A stretch of DNA of 43,673 nucleotides, from positions 1 to 43,673 of the forward strand of contig DASZMJ010000004.1 of assembly GCA_035551935.1 (NCBI GenBank), in the 5' to 3' direction. The first letter of the stretch is position 1. Each line of letters starts with the position of its first letter. The translations under genes and the position numbers were made by a program. The notes under the pieces were generated by a model that was given only the letters and a program-made list of their open reading frames with translations, was not told the DNA's origin and made no database searches. This DNA is from DASZMJ01 sp035551935. GTDB lineage: Bacteria > Planctomycetota > Planctomycetia > Isosphaerales > Isosphaeraceae. Shown piece by piece: positions 32,387 to 40,606 of the stretch.

Positions 32387-35300
32387 ATGTTCGACCGGTT
32401 GATCGAGTTCTCGCTCCGCAGCCGGGGGATGGTCCTGCTGCTGGTGGCCGGCCTGGTCGGCTCGGGCGTCTACTCGCTGCTGCACCTGCCGATCGACGCC
32501 GTGCCGGACATCACCAACGTCCAGGTCATGGCCCTGACCAGCGCCCCGGCGCTGGGCCCGGAGGAGGTCGAGCAGTTCATCACGATCCCGGTCGAGAACG
32601 CGATGAACGGCATCCCGCGGGTCGCCGAGATCCGCTCGTTCTCGATGTTCGGCGTCTCGGCCGTGACGATCATCTTCTCGGAAGGCACCGACATCTACTG
32701 GGCCCGCCAGCAGGTTGGCGAGCGGCTCAACCAGGTCCGAGCGGAGATCCCCGAGGGGTTCGGCACCCCCGAGATGGGGCCGATCGCCACCGGCCTGGGC
32801 GAGATCTACCAGTTCGAGGTCCGCAACGCGCCGGGTGCCAGGACGAAGCGGACGCCGATGGAGCTGCGGACGATCCTCGACTGGGAGGTGGCGCGGCCGT
32901 TGAAGAGCGTGCCCGGCGTCATCGAGGTCAACCCGCTGGGGGGCGAGCTGAAGACCTACGAGGTCCGGCTCGACCCCGAGCGGCTGATGGCCCGCGGCAT
33001 CGCCGTCAACCACGTCTTCGACGCGATCCGGCGGAACAACGGCAACGCCGGCGGGGGCTACATCCAGCGCAACGGCGAGATCCGGATCATCCGCGGCGTC
33101 GGCCTGGTCGGCGGCCTGAAGGACCTGGAGGAGGTCGTGCTCGGCGCCACGCCGCGGGGCACGCCGATCTACGTCCGCGACGTGGGCACCGTCCGCCTCG
33201 CGCCGATGATCCGCCAGGGGGCCGCGACCCGCGACGGCCGCGGCGAGGCGGTCACGGCGATCGTCTACCTGCTGGCCGGCGAGAACTCGCGGGTCGTGGT
33301 CGACCGGGTCAAGCGGAAGATCGCCGAGATCCAGCGGCGGCTCCCCGAGGGCGTCGTCGTCGACGCGTTCTACGACCGCGCCGGGCTGATCGAGAAGACG
33401 ATCGGCACGGTGGCCCACAACCTGGCCGAGGGCGGGGTGCTGGTCGTCGTCGTGTTGCTGGCGCTGCTGGGCAACCTGCGGGCGGGCCTGATCGTCGCCC
33501 TGGCCATCCCGCTGTCGATGCTCTTCGCCGGCAACCTGATGCTCTCCTTCGGCGTCGCCGGCAGCCTGATGAGCCTCGGCGCCATCGACTTCGGCCTGAT
33601 CGTCGACAGCGCCGTCATCGTCATCGAGAACTGCGTCGGCCGCCTGGCGCACGCCGAGCCCGGCAGCCGGCCCGTCGACGTCGTCCGCCTCGCGACACTC
33701 GAGGTGCGCAAGCCCGTCGTCTTCGGCGTGGCGATCATCACGATGGTCCACCTGCCGATCCTGGCGCTGCAAGGGGTCGAGGGGAAGATGTTCCGGCCGA
33801 TGGCGTTGACGGTCATCTTCGCCCTGACCGGGTCGCTGCTCCTGTCGCTGACGGCCACGCCGGTGCTCGCCTCGATGTTCCTGCGGCCCGGCCTCTCGGA
33901 GCGCGAGACCTGGCCGATCCGAGCCGCGAAGCGGCTGTACGAGCCGGTCCTGGGCGCCGTCCTGCGGCGGCCGCTCGCGGTGACGGTGCTGGCGATCGCG
34001 GCCCTGGCGGCGGCCGTGCCGGTCGCCTTGTCGCTGGGCGGCGAGTTCATCCCGCAGCTCGACGAGGGGGACATCGTGATCGCCACGATGCGGCACCCCA
34101 GCGCCTCGCTCGACGAGGGGATCACCGACTCGACGCGGCTGGAGAAGGCCCTGCTCCGCGAGTTCCCCGACGAGGTCCGCACGGTCGTGAGTCGGACCGG
34201 GCGGCCCGAGATCTCGGTCGAGGTGGCCGGCCACTACATGACCGACACCTGGGTCCTGCTCCGCGAGCCGGAGCGCTGGCGGCGCGCGAAGTCCAAGGCC
34301 GGGCTGATCGCGGCGATGGACCGGGTCTGCCGCCGCGAGCTGCCGGGGACCTACTACAGCTTCACCCAGCCGATCGAGCTCCGCTTCAACGAGCTGCTCT
34401 CGGGCGTTCGCTCGGACGTCGGCCTGGCCGTCTACGGCGACGACCTGGACGTGCTCCAGCAGAAGGTCGACGCGATGGCCGCGGTCCTCCGCTCGATCCC
34501 CGGGGCCAGCGAGGTCAAGGCGCAGGTGCTCGGCGGCCTGCCGATGCTCCGCATCCAGGTAGACCGCGACCGGATCGCCCGCTACGGGATCAACGCGGCC
34601 GACGTGCTCGACGTCGTCACCGCCCTGGGGGGCAAGGTCGTCGGCCAGGTCGTCGAGGGCCAGCGCCGGTTCGCCTTGCAGGTCCGGTTCGGCCGCGAGT
34701 CGCGTTCGGACCTCGAGGCGATCAAGCGGCTGCGGATCGCCGACCCGCAAGGCCGGATGATCCCCTTGCAGGATCTGGCCGAGATCAAGGTCGAGGACGG
34801 CGTGCTGGAGATCTGGCGGAAGGACCGGCAGCGGCGGGCGATGGTCCAGGCTAACGTCCGCGGCCGCGACCTCGCCGGCTTCGTCGCCGAGGCCCAGAAG
34901 CGGGTCGCGGCCCAGGTGCCGCTCGATCGCGGCTATCGCCTGGAATGGGGCGGGACGTTCGAGAACCTGCGGTCGGCGACCGAGCGGCTGACGGTGGTCG
35001 TGCCGATCGCGCTGCTCCTGATCTTCCTGCTGCTATTCAGCACGTTCGGGTCGGTCCGGCTCGGGGCCCTGATCTTCCTGTCGGTCCCCCTGGGGGCCGT
35101 CGGCGGCCTGCTGGCGCTCTGGCTGCGCGGGATGAACTTCAGCATCTCGGCCGGCATCGGCTTCATCGCGTTGTCGGGGGTCGCGGTGCTCGACGGCCTG
35201 GTGCTCGTCTCGGCGATCCGGCAGCTCGTCGAGGCGGGGACCGAGGTCCGGGCCGCGGTCTGCGAGGCGGCGATGTCCCGGCTGCGGCCGATCCTGATGA

Positions 35301-35503
35301 CCGGCCTGGTCGCCAGCCTCGGCTTCGTGCCGATGGCCTTCTCGCATGGGGCCGGCGCCGAGGTCCAGCGCCCGCTGGCGACGGTCGTCATCGGCGGCCT
35401 GGTCACCAGCGTCCTGCTGAAGCTCGTCGTCCTGCCGGCGCTCTACCCCTGGTTCGACCCCGGCGTCCGCCGCGACGGCCCCGCCTCGGCCGGCTCAGGG
35501 TAG
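32387..35503 (+). CDS. Heavy-metal RND efflux pump (CzcA/CusA family)
   Basis: 1038 aa, full length. Seen: N-terminal helix and LPIDAVPDITNVQVMALTSAP, the start typical of heavy-metal RND pumps, and the proton-relay motif D401-FGLIV-D407-SAVIVI-E414 that distinguishes this class. Two sets of large periplasmic loops and about twelve membrane helices follow the usual plan. The pump exports cations such as Co, Zn, Cd, Cu or Ag using the proton gradient; which metal is not readable with confidence. It shares an operon with the adaptor; its final nine bases overlap the convergent TolC-like gene. Confidence 0.95.
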   Translation: MFDRLIEFSLRSRGMVLLLVAGLVGSGVYSLLHLPIDAVPDITNVQVMALTSAPALGPEEVEQFITIPVENAMNGIPRVAEIRSFSMFGVSAVTIIFSEGTDIYWARQQVGERLNQVRAEIPEGFGTPEMGPIATGLGEIYQFEVRNAPGARTKRTPMELRTILDWEVARPLKSVPGVIEVNPLGGELKTYEVRLDPERLMARGIAVNHVFDAIRRNNGNAGGGYIQRNGEIRIIRGVGLVGGLKDLEEVVLGATPRGTPIYVRDVGTVRLAPMIRQGAATRDGRGEAVTAIVYLLAGENSRVVVDRVKRKIAEIQRRLPEGVVVDAFYDRAGLIEKTIGTVAHNLAEGGVLVVVVLLALLGNLRAGLIVALAIPLSMLFAGNLMLSFGVAGSLMSLGAIDFGLIVDSAVIVIENCVGRLAHAEPGSRPVDVVRLATLEVRKPVVFGVAIITMVHLPILALQGVEGKMFRPMALTVIFALTGSLLLSLTATPVLASMFLRPGLSERETWPIRAAKRLYEPVLGAVLRRPLAVTVLAIAALAAAVPVALSLGGEFIPQLDEGDIVIATMRHPSASLDEGITDSTRLEKALLREFPDEVRTVVSRTGRPEISVEVAGHYMTDTWVLLREPERWRRAKSKAGLIAAMDRVCRRELPGTYYSFTQPIELRFNELLSGVRSDVGLAVYGDDLDVLQQKVDAMAAVLRSIPGASEVKAQVLGGLPMLRIQVDRDRIARYGINAADVLDVVTALGGKVVGQVVEGQRRFALQVRFGRESRSDLEAIKRLRIADPQGRMIPLQDLAEIKVEDGVLEIWRKDRQRRAMVQANVRGRDLAGFVAEAQKRVAAQVPLDRGYRLEWGGTFENLRSATERLTVVVPIALLLIFLLLFSTFGSVRLGALIFLSVPLGAVGGLLALWLRGMNFSISAGIGFIALSGVAVLDGLVLVSAIRQLVEAGTEVRAAVCEAAMSRLRPILMTGLVASLGFVPMAFSHGAGAEVQRPLATVVIGGLVTSVLLKLVVLPALYPWFDPGVRRDGPASAGSG

Positions 35504-37084
35504 GACCCGTCGCGCCACCGCGGTGTTCAGCCGCAGCATCGCCCGGCGGTGCCGCGCGAGGGTGTCGCGGTACTGGCGGAGCACGTCGTTGTACTCGCGC
35601 TGGGCGTTGAGGAAGACGATGGCCCCCTCCTCGCCCGCGAGGTACAGGCCCTTCGTGTCGCGGTAGACCCGCTCGGCGGCCGGGAGCAACTCCGTCTCGA
35701 TCCGCGCCACGGCGGCGCGGGTCACGGCGTACTCGCGCTCGGCCTGGCGGACCTCGACGACCGCCTGCCGCTCGCGGTCGGTCAGCTCGACCTTCGTCTG
35801 CGAGACGTTGAGCCGGGCCCGCTCGATGTTCCCCTGGTTGCGGTCGTAGACCGGCAGCGGCACCGTCATGCCGAGGGCCCACGAGGTCGCGCTCTTGAGC
35901 CCCAGCGGGGCATTGTTCTGGAAGGTATACGGCTGATAGAGCAGGTAGACGTCGGAGAAGCGGTTGGCCTTCTGGAGCCGGACGTTGTCCTCGGCGCGGC
36001 GGACGCCGAGCCGGTACGCCGCCAGGTCGGGCCGCGTCGCCAGCGCGAGGGCCGTCAGCTCGCCGATCGGCGGCGGCCCCGGGGCGACGTCGTGGATCGT
36101 CCCGCGCAGCTCGATCCCCTCGGCGCGGTCGGGCGGGATCTCCAGCAAGGCGCCCAGGGTCCGGTTCGCCCGGCGGAGCGACTCCTCCGCGTCCATCGCG
36201 CCGACCTCGGCCGCCTCGAACTGCGCCTTGATCCGGCTGACGTCGGCGATCGTCCGATCCCCCCGGCGATAGAGCCTCGTCGTCCGGTCGAGGATCTCCG
36301 CCAGGCCCGCCCGCCCCGCCCGCGCGAACCGGACCGTCTCGCGCGCCACCAGGGCGTCGACGTAGGCGGTCGCCAGGTTGTCGATCTGGAGCCGGACGGC
36401 GTCCTGGTACTGCGCCTCGAGGACCGCCAACCCGCGGGCGGCGACCCTCGTGCGGGCCTGGCGCTTGCGGGAGATGTCGATCGGATAGGTGACGTTCAGG
36501 TCGTACTGCGTCTGGCCGCCGGGCCGGGCGGCGCTGTACTCGCCGTACGGGATGAGCTGGGCGTCGGCGTAGAGCAGGGGGTTGGCGCGGAGGCCGGCCG
36601 TCAGGACGTCGGCGCGCGCCTGGGGGATCTCGAAGAACCGGCTCCGCAGGGCGAGGTTCTCGTGGACCAGCCGCTCGATCGCCGCGTCGAAGGTCAGGCC
36701 GTCGGGCGGGCCCTCGTCGGCCCCGGACCGGGGCAGCTCCAGTGCGCCGTAGATCGGGACGGTGCCGATCGGGACGCTCGGCGGCGCGGCGATGCCGGGC
36801 CGGCGGGGGACGGCCGGGCGACCCGTGCCCGGCCGGGTGAGCGACCGCGGCACGCGCGGCACCGAGGGGCCGGGCCGGCCCCCGAGGATCTCGTCGCCCC
36901 CCGGGATCGACCCACCGAGGCCCGTGCTCGTCCCCGGCGACGAGAGGTCGCCCGGGCCCCGCGCCGGGATGCCCCCGCGTGGCTCCGACGGGATCGTCGG
37001 CCCCTGGGCGCCGGCCGGCCTCGTGACGAGGAGCATCGCCGCCGCGAGGCCCAGACCGATCCCGATCGTCTTTCGGTCGGCCAC
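35495..37084 (-). CDS. TolC-family outer membrane channel (CzcC/CusC-like)
   Basis: 529 aa from GTG 37084, chosen because AAAGGAGGG lies nine bases upstream and a signal peptide starts there (KTIGIGLGLAAAMLLVTRPAGAQ). A Pro/Gly-rich linker (~residues 30-125) precedes two outer-membrane-efflux repeats: LTFDAAIERLVHENLALRSR, YDLNVTYPIDISRKRQARTR, then SWALGMTVPLPVYDRNQGNI and EREYAVTRAAVARIETELLP. It is the likely outer-membrane partner of the adjacent adaptor and pump. Unusually it is convergent to them, so it must be transcribed separately. Confidence 0.9.
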   Translation of the reverse strand: MADRKTIGIGLGLAAAMLLVTRPAGAQGPTIPSEPRGGIPARGPGDLSSPGTSTGLGGSIPGGDEILGGRPGPSVPRVPRSLTRPGTGRPAVPRRPGIAAPPSVPIGTVPIYGALELPRSGADEGPPDGLTFDAAIERLVHENLALRSRFFEIPQARADVLTAGLRANPLLYADAQLIPYGEYSAARPGGQTQYDLNVTYPIDISRKRQARTRVAARGLAVLEAQYQDAVRLQIDNLATAYVDALVARETVRFARAGRAGLAEILDRTTRLYRRGDRTIADVSRIKAQFEAAEVGAMDAEESLRRANRTLGALLEIPPDRAEGIELRGTIHDVAPGPPPIGELTALALATRPDLAAYRLGVRRAEDNVRLQKANRFSDVYLLYQPYTFQNNAPLGLKSATSWALGMTVPLPVYDRNQGNIERARLNVSQTKVELTDRERQAVVEVRQAEREYAVTRAAVARIETELLPAAERVYRDTKGLYLAGEEGAIVFLNAQREYNDVLRQYRDTLARHRRAMLRLNTAVARRVLP

Positions 37085-37221
37085 GGCGGACGGCCCTCCT
37101 TTGCCCCCGCGGGGATCGCGCGACCGCCGCGACACGACCCGCCGGCTCCGCCGGTCGCGGCCGTCGCGGCCCTCGTCGTTAGATATCGGCAGCGACCCCG
37201 GCGGGCGCCAGCCCGTCCCCG

Positions 37222-37659
37222 TCAGGCATCGCCGTCGGTCTCCTCGATCGACCGCCGCAGGGCGCGGACCAGGCCCTCGGCCTCGTCGCCGTCGAGGTCC
37301 GACCACTGCGCGAAGACCAGCATCGTCCGCCGCGGCGACCGCCACGAGCGGATGACACAACCGTTGGGGATATCCAGGCTGATGAACTCGACGTCGTGGC
37401 CGACGGCCCGACGGCCGGCGATCGTCTCCAGCGCCGGCATCGCGTCGAGGACCGGGTACTCCTCGCGCATCGCCGCGAGCGCCTCGTCGGCCAGGCCCGC
37501 CGGCTCGGGACGGTCCTCGTCGAGCGTCACCATCGCGAACGCCAGGCCCCCCGGCGACTGGACCGTCACCGTCGTCCTCGGCCCGTCGTCGGCCACCTCG
37601 ACCTCCCAGTCGGCCGGGTACTCGAACCGGATGCCGTACTCGTCGAAGATGCCGAACAT
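37222..37659 (-). CDS. Small soluble protein, possibly PsbP/DcrB-like fold
   Basis: 145 aa from ATG 37659 (GAGGG about seven bases upstream; ATG 37665 also possible). MFGIFDEYGIRFEYPADWEVEV leads to alternating beta-strands (TTVTVQSPGGLAFAMVTLD) and a final helix (EAEGLVRALRRSIEE). YPADWEV is reminiscent of PsbP/DcrB-like domains, but the resemblance is weak. No signal peptide. It is 137 bases upstream of, and co-directional with, the TolC-like gene. Function unknown. Confidence 0.65.
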   Translation of the reverse strand: MFGIFDEYGIRFEYPADWEVEVADDGPRTTVTVQSPGGLAFAMVTLDEDRPEPAGLADEALAAMREEYPVLDAMPALETIAGRRAVGHDVEFISLDIPNGCVIRSWRSPRRTMLVFAQWSDLDGDEAEGLVRALRRSIEETDGDA

Positions 37660-37762
37660 GCCCATGCTCCCTCGTCCCTGTCCCACGCCGACCATCCTAG
37701 CAACCGTCGCGCCGACGGGAAAAGTGCGGAGTGCTGAGGGACGAGTGCCGAGCCGGGCTCTC

Positions 37763-37856
37763 CCACCCTCTCCGAGGGAGAGAGGGCCGGGGTGAGGGTT
37801 TCATGCGAAACGCAACGGACCCTCACCCCGGCCCACTCCCAGGGGGAGAGGGAGGA
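37763..37856. repeat. Stem-loop repeat with gggccggggtgagggt arms
   Basis: Bases 37784-37799 (gggccggggtgagggt) and 37819-37834 are perfect inverted repeats, with outer, less perfect pairing between ccctctccgagggagaga and the ccagggggagaggg on the right. It lies between the divergent small-protein and SASA genes and has no coding role. Confidence 0.85.
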
Positions 37857-37987
37857 AGATGAACGATCGCCATCCGCTGGCCCCTTCCGTCTCCCCCGCG
37901 CCGCCTTTACCATGGGCACCCGGACCGGAACCAACACAAGGCCCGCCGGGTCGTCGGGCCGAGGTCCGTCGCAGGAGTCGATCCCCC

Positions 37988-39604
37988 ATGACGTCCCGCC
38001 GCTTCGTGGCCCCGACCCTTCGAGCGGTTTCCGCTCGGCTTGCGAGGCCGCATCCCCGTAGGGCAGGGCTTGCCCCGCCTCTCCAGGCCGTCATCGAAGC
38101 GGCAGGGCTCGCCCTGCCCTACGTGCTCTCGATCGCGCTGCTGGCCCTGCTCGCGCCCGCATTCGCCGTCGCCCAGCAGTTGGGCGGGGTCGAGGCCGAG
38201 CTGAAGGAACCGACCGACCAGCAGGTCTACCAGCGCGACGAGCGCGGCCGGGCCCCGATCCCGGTGCGACTCGAGGCCAAGAAGGGCGAGGCCAAGATCC
38301 GTGACGCCCACGTCCTGGTGAAGAAAGGGTCGGACCCCAACACGCCCCCCTCGTTCGAGGTGGAAGGCGTCGAGTTCGCCGATGGCGTCCTGAAGAACGT
38401 GCCGACCGGCGGCCCCTATGAGGTCCGGGTGATGACCGAGGGCGGCCAGGAATACGCGGCGGACGACGTCTTCGTCGGCGACCTCTGGGTCCTCGCCGGC
38501 CAGTCGAACATGGAAGGGTACGGCGACCTGACCGACGTGGCGCCGCCGCACGAGAAGGTGATGGCCCTGGGCATGGACGGCGAGTGGCGGCGGGCCGAGG
38601 AGCCGCTGCACTGGCTGGTGGACTCGCCCGACCCGATCCACTCGGGAGACCCGTCGGATCGAGAGCAGCGATCGAAGCAGCAGCACAAGAATCGCCGGAA
38701 GGGGGCCGGGTTGGGCCTGCCGTTCGCGACGGCGATGGTCGAGGCGACGGGCGTGCCGGTCGGCCTGATCCCGTGCGCCCACGGCGGCACGAGCATGGAG
38801 CAGTGGAGCCCGAGCAAGAAGGACGAAGGGGGCAAGAGTCTTTATGGCTCGATGATCCGGCAGATCAAGCTGGCCGGCGGCAAGGTGAAGGGCGTGCTCT
38901 GGTATCAGGGCGAGAGCGACGCCAATGAGAAGGCCGCGAAGGAGTATCCCAAGGCCTTCGCCGACTTCATCCGCGCCGTGCGGCGCGACCTCGACGAGCC
39001 GGCGCTGCCGTTCTATTACGTCCAGATCGGCCGCGTCGTCGGCCCGATGTTCGACGCGAAGCACTGGAACGCGATCCAGGAGGCCCAGCGCACGTTGCCC
39101 GACCGCGTGGCGAATACGGCGGTCGTCGCGGCGGTGGACCTCGAGCTCGACGACCTGATCCACGTCGGCGTCCAGGGGCACAAGCGGCTCGGCAAGCGCC
39201 TGGCGGGCGTCGCGTTGCGCGAGCTGTTCAGCCACGGCGACGGCCGGTCGGCCCCGAACCTCGACCGCGTCACCCGCGTCGGCAACCACACCTTGCACGT
39301 CAAGTTCAAGGGGATCAACGAGTCGAAGCAGGGCGACGGGACCGTCTTCGGCCTCTGGCGCGGCGACCACCACACCGGCTTCTCGATCCGCAAGGCCGAC
39401 GGCACCCTCGTCCCGCTGGTCTACGAGGCCACCACCGCGCACGGCCCGCCCGACACCGTCACGCTCAAGCTCAACGGCGACATCCCCCCCGGCTCGTTCC
39501 TCTGGTACGGTTACGGCCTCGACCCCGCCGCAGTCCTCACCGACCAGCACGACATGGCCATCCCCGTGTTTGGCCCGATCGCGCTGGATGACATCGGGAG
39601 TTGA
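37988..39604 (+). CDS. SASA-type carbohydrate esterase (sialate O-acetylesterase-like)
   Basis: 538 aa, ATG 37988 with CAGGAG about ten bases upstream. SGNH-hydrolase blocks: LWVLAGQSNMEGYG (nucleophile S173), IPCAHGGTSMEQWSP, VLWYQGESDAN (oxyanion Gly/Glu block) and D389-LI-H392 near DLELDDLIHVG. Known family members remove acetyl groups from sugars outside the cytoplasm. A hydrophobic export segment (YVLSIALLALLAPAFAVAQ) lies at residues ~45-63, unusually deep, because residues 24-46 are encoded by a palindromic repeat at 38057-38123. The C-terminal ~140 residues form a beta-rich domain. Substrate unknown. Confidence 0.88.
   Translation: MTSRRFVAPTLRAVSARLARPHPRRAGLAPPLQAVIEAAGLALPYVLSIALLALLAPAFAVAQQLGGVEAELKEPTDQQVYQRDERGRAPIPVRLEAKKGEAKIRDAHVLVKKGSDPNTPPSFEVEGVEFADGVLKNVPTGGPYEVRVMTEGGQEYAADDVFVGDLWVLAGQSNMEGYGDLTDVAPPHEKVMALGMDGEWRRAEEPLHWLVDSPDPIHSGDPSDREQRSKQQHKNRRKGAGLGLPFATAMVEATGVPVGLIPCAHGGTSMEQWSPSKKDEGGKSLYGSMIRQIKLAGGKVKGVLWYQGESDANEKAAKEYPKAFADFIRAVRRDLDEPALPFYYVQIGRVVGPMFDAKHWNAIQEAQRTLPDRVANTAVVAAVDLELDDLIHVGVQGHKRLGKRLAGVALRELFSHGDGRSAPNLDRVTRVGNHTLHVKFKGINESKQGDGTVFGLWRGDHHTGFSIRKADGTLVPLVYEATTAHGPPDTVTLKLNGDIPPGSFLWYGYGLDPAAVLTDQHDMAIPVFGPIALDDIGS
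38057..38123. repeat. GTAGGGC palindromic repeat inside a coding region
   Basis: Begins cgtagggcagggcttgcccc and ends cagggctcgccctgccctacg, a slightly diverged two-arm copy of the element at 28886. It is read in frame within the SASA gene as RRAGLAPP...AAGLALPY, displacing the signal helix. Confidence 0.9.
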
Positions 39605-39670
39605 AAGCGGGAAAGTGCTGAGTTGAAAGCGGGAGATACTCCGACTCAGCACTTTCCGACTCAGCACTTT
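39600..39670. repeat. actcagcactttcc inverted and direct repeats
   Basis: ggaaagtgctgagt (39610-39623) and actcagcactttcc (39644-39657) are perfect 14-base inverted repeats; actcagcacttt recurs at 39659-39670, and gttgaaagcggga occurs twice (39600-39612, 39622-39634). It lies between the SASA and ThuA genes. May be a terminator, but there is no T-tract directly after the stem. Confidence 0.85.
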
Positions 39671-39703
39671 CTGACATTCACCTTCTCTCAAGGAGACACG
39701 ACG

Positions 39704-40498
39704 ATGCGACGCTCCCGTCCCGCACTCGCGACCCTGGCCGCTCTCCTCGCCCTCGGCGTCCTGGCCCGGGCGGCCGACGAGGGGAAGCCGATCAAGGCGC
39801 TGATCATCACCGGCGACAACGTGCCGGCCCACGACTGGAAGGGGACGACCCAGTCGCTCCGCGACATCCTCGCGGCGCAGGGGCTCGCGAACGTGGACGC
39901 GACGAGCACGCCGTCGAAGGACCTGACCGACGAGAACCTGTCGAAATATGACGTGCTGGTGCTCAACTACGCCAACACGGCGCAGGGCTCGGCCGAGTCG
40001 AAGTGGTCGGACGCGAACAAGGAGGCGTTCCTCAAGGCGGTCAAGGGGGGCAAGGGGCTGGTGGTCGTCCACTTCGCCTCGGCGGCCTTCGCGCGGCCGA
40101 ACTGGGCGGAGTTCGAGAAGGCCATCGCCGGCGGCTGGCGCACCCAGGGCTTCCACGGCCCGGCGCACGAGTACACCGTCAAGAAGACCGACGCCAAGCA
40201 TCCGGTCTCCGAGGGTGCGCCCGACTCGTTCGCCCACGTCAAGGACGAATTGTATCAGAACTCGCTCCTGACCCCCGGCAGCGTCGTCCTGGCCACCGCC
40301 TACTCCGACCCGAACAAGCCCCGCGGCACCGGCAAGGACGAGGCGGTCGTCTGGGTCAACTCCTACGGCCAGGGCCGCGTCTTCAACATCGCCCTCGGCC
40401 ACGACGTCGCCGCCCAGGCCGACCCCGGCTTCCGCGCCTGGCTCCGCCGCGGCACCGAGTGGGCCGCCACCGGCAAGGTCGACCCGAAGACGAAGTAA
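39704..40498 (+). CDS. Exported ThuA-domain protein
   Basis: 264 aa, ATG 39704 behind AAGGAGA. Signal peptide RRSRPALATLAALLALGVLARAAD, then the class-I-amidotransferase-like ThuA fold: KALIITGDNVPAHDWKGTTQ, YDVLVLNYANTAQGS, GKGLVVVHFASAAF and VVWVNSYGQGRVFNIALGHD. Known: ThuA was named from rhizobial trehalose utilisation; planctomycete members are exported and often near Gfo/Idh/MocA genes. The catalytic Cys of amidotransferases is absent at its position, usual for ThuA. Role in sugar metabolism is inferred. Confidence 0.9.
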   Translation: MRRSRPALATLAALLALGVLARAADEGKPIKALIITGDNVPAHDWKGTTQSLRDILAAQGLANVDATSTPSKDLTDENLSKYDVLVLNYANTAQGSAESKWSDANKEAFLKAVKGGKGLVVVHFASAAFARPNWAEFEKAIAGGWRTQGFHGPAHEYTVKKTDAKHPVSEGAPDSFAHVKDELYQNSLLTPGSVVLATAYSDPNKPRGTGKDEAVVWVNSYGQGRVFNIALGHDVAAQADPGFRAWLRRGTEWAATGKVDPKTK

Positions 40499-40538
40499 TA
40501 CGACTATCACGCCGATGGCCCGGCCCTTCCCATCGCTC

Positions 40539-40544
40539 TATAAT
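40539..40544 (+). promoter_or_regulatory. Candidate -10 box (TATAAT) for the HEPN module
   Basis: A perfect TATAAT lies 63 bases before the GTG at 40607, in a locally AT-rich sequence. No good -35 box is at the right spacing (tggccc at 40516-40521), so it may need an activator or be a chance match. Confidence 0.45.
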
Positions 40545-40606
40545 GGTGATGGGAGAAGGGTCGGTCCATTGGCGCGCTTCAGAGTCCACGGATAACGGAG
40601 TAAGTC

